From Frankiales bacterium (GTDB lineage Bacteria; Actinomycetota; Actinomycetes; S36-B12; CAIYMF01), in contig WGLY01000025.1 in NCBI GenBank assembly GCA_016125335.1, positions 124,001 to 188,000 on the forward strand: DNA of 64,000 nucleotides, in the 5' to 3' direction. This document shows, one piece after another, positions 63,494 through 64,000 of the stretch (the stretch's first letter is position 1; each line of letters starts with the position of its first letter). A program made the position numbers and the translations under genes. The notes under the pieces were generated by a model that saw only the letters and a list, made by a program, of their open reading frames with translations, did not search any database and was not told the DNA's origin.

Positions 63494-63511
63494 GTCAAAG
63501 GAATCTTTGAC
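63494..63511. repeat. Inverted repeat between tRNA-Gly and the integrase gene
   Basis: A perfect 7-bp pairing GTCAAAG/CTTTGAC with a 4-nt loop, 16 nt after the tRNA. It may terminate the tRNA transcript or be an integrase arm site. The 139 bp around it are visibly poorer in GC than the rest of the window. Confidence 0.5.
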
Positions 63512-63616
63512 GCAGGCGCGAGAACGGACTCACGATAAACGCGTCTCCTCTGTCCCTAGATGTCCGTAGCGCGGCATACTCGTCACAACGAGCGTTCCGA
63601 GGGCGTTGGGGGCCTC

Positions 63617-64000
63617 ATGCCGCAACCGCGCAAGCCGAAGCCGACCCGTGACACCTGGGGGTCGATCACCGCGATGCCTGGCGGGGGCTGGAGATTGCGC
63701 TACCCGGGACCGGACGGGCGACGCAGATCGGGTGGTGTCTTCCGCACCAAGGCCGCCGCCGAGGAGGCCCGGGCAAAGCTACACACGGCCGTGGCCGGTG
63801 GCGTGTGGCGCCCGTCGGCCCCAGGGGATTCCCCCACGTTGGCGGTCTACGCCGACGCGTGGCTGGCGAGGGCCGCGCGTGACGCCCTGTTGAGCCCGCG
63901 GACCGTCGCGCTCTATCGACGCCAGCTCGATCGTCTCGTGCTCCCCGACGTGGGTGGGATCGAACTCGGCCGGGTTCCCGTCGGCCGGATCCGGCGCGAG
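63617..64000 (+). CDS. Tyrosine-type site-specific integrase (partial, runs off the window)
   Basis: From the ATG at 63617, 128 codons stay open to the window end. The N-terminus has an arm-type DNA-binding region (WGSITAMPGGGWRLRYPGPD, then FRTKAAAEEARAKL), followed by the SAM-like core-binding domain (TLAVYADAWLARAA...LSPRTVALYRRQLDRLVLP). This arrangement is typical of actinophage and ICE integrases. The catalytic domain (R..HxxR..Y) lies outside. Codons rare elsewhere here (TTG, CTA, AGA, GGA) are used. Its position next to tRNA-Gly supports integration there. Confidence 0.88.
   Translation, partial: MPQPRKPKPTRDTWGSITAMPGGGWRLRYPGPDGRRRSGGVFRTKAAAEEARAKLHTAVAGGVWRPSAPGDSPTLAVYADAWLARAARDALLSPRTVALYRRQLDRLVLPDVGGIELGRVPVGRIRRE

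Overview
The window is very GC-rich chromosomal DNA from an actinomycete, probably a Micrococcales-type organism (Cellulomonadaceae-like is a guess from gene content and style only). The evidence is the strong G/C bias at third codon positions, frequent GTG starts, many 4-bp ATGA/GTGA gene overlaps, two clpP genes, DUF3097/DUF4233/DUF4870 proteins, TIGR03936/TIGR03960-type radical-SAM proteins and an RNase E/G with long disordered arms. Gene order follows the conserved actinobacterial core also known from mycobacteria: hrcA-dnaJ, hemW, lepA, rpsT-holA-comEC-comEA, degV, gpgP-rsfS-nadD, proA ... proB-obg-rpmA-rplU-rne, ndk-DUF4233-folC-valS, clpX-clpP2-clpP1-tig. Most genes lie on the minus strand.

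Layout. 1-5.7 kb: a truncated LacI-type regulator, then hrcA-dnaJ with a CIRCE operator, then three plus-strand genes (DUF3097, a proline-rich membrane protein, a DUF4870 protein) with strong hairpins between them. 5.7-20.9 kb: hemW, an isolated LivH-type permease, an acyl-CoA ligase, lepA, rpsT, holA, the DNA-uptake pair comEC/comEA, plsY, degV and leuS. The leuS leader holds a short reading frame with four Leu codons in a row followed by a terminator, which is the layout of an attenuator. 21-26.6 kb: a tight operon of an APH-type kinase, a class-III aminotransferase-like enzyme and an OctT-like SGNH protein, then a diguanylate cyclase and a probably leaderless methyltransferase.

26.6-35.7 kb: tRNA-Ala(GGC), whose 3' end, terminator and downstream DNA are tandemly repeated; then gpgP, rsfS, an LCP protein, nadD, a 43-residue membrane protein, proA, an acetyltransferase, a CPBP protease, a small unknown protein, proB and a DUF1905 protein. 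35.7-43.7 kb: obg, rpmA, rplU, rne and the two radical-SAM-linked genes. 43.8-50.3 kb: the cell-elongation cluster rodA-mrdA-mreD-mreC-mreB. 50.4-57 kb: ndk, a DUF4233 gene, folC with an unusual acidic N-terminus, a leaderless valS and an unrecognised Pro/Ala-rich membrane protein. 57-63.3 kb: the proteolysis and folding block clpX, an amino-acid permease, clpP2, clpP1 and trigger factor, with a ClgR-type site ahead of clpP1.

63.2-64 kb: tRNA-Pro(TGG), tRNA-Gly(TCC), and 140 bp beyond the latter the start of a tyrosine integrase that runs off the window. This marks the edge of an integrated element whose body lies outside.

Most of the window is housekeeping DNA. The signals best worth following are the leuS leader, the tRNA-Ala repeat array, the kinase/aminotransferase/OctT-like operon and the tRNA-Gly integrase junction. 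No CRISPR array, rRNA or insertion sequence was seen.
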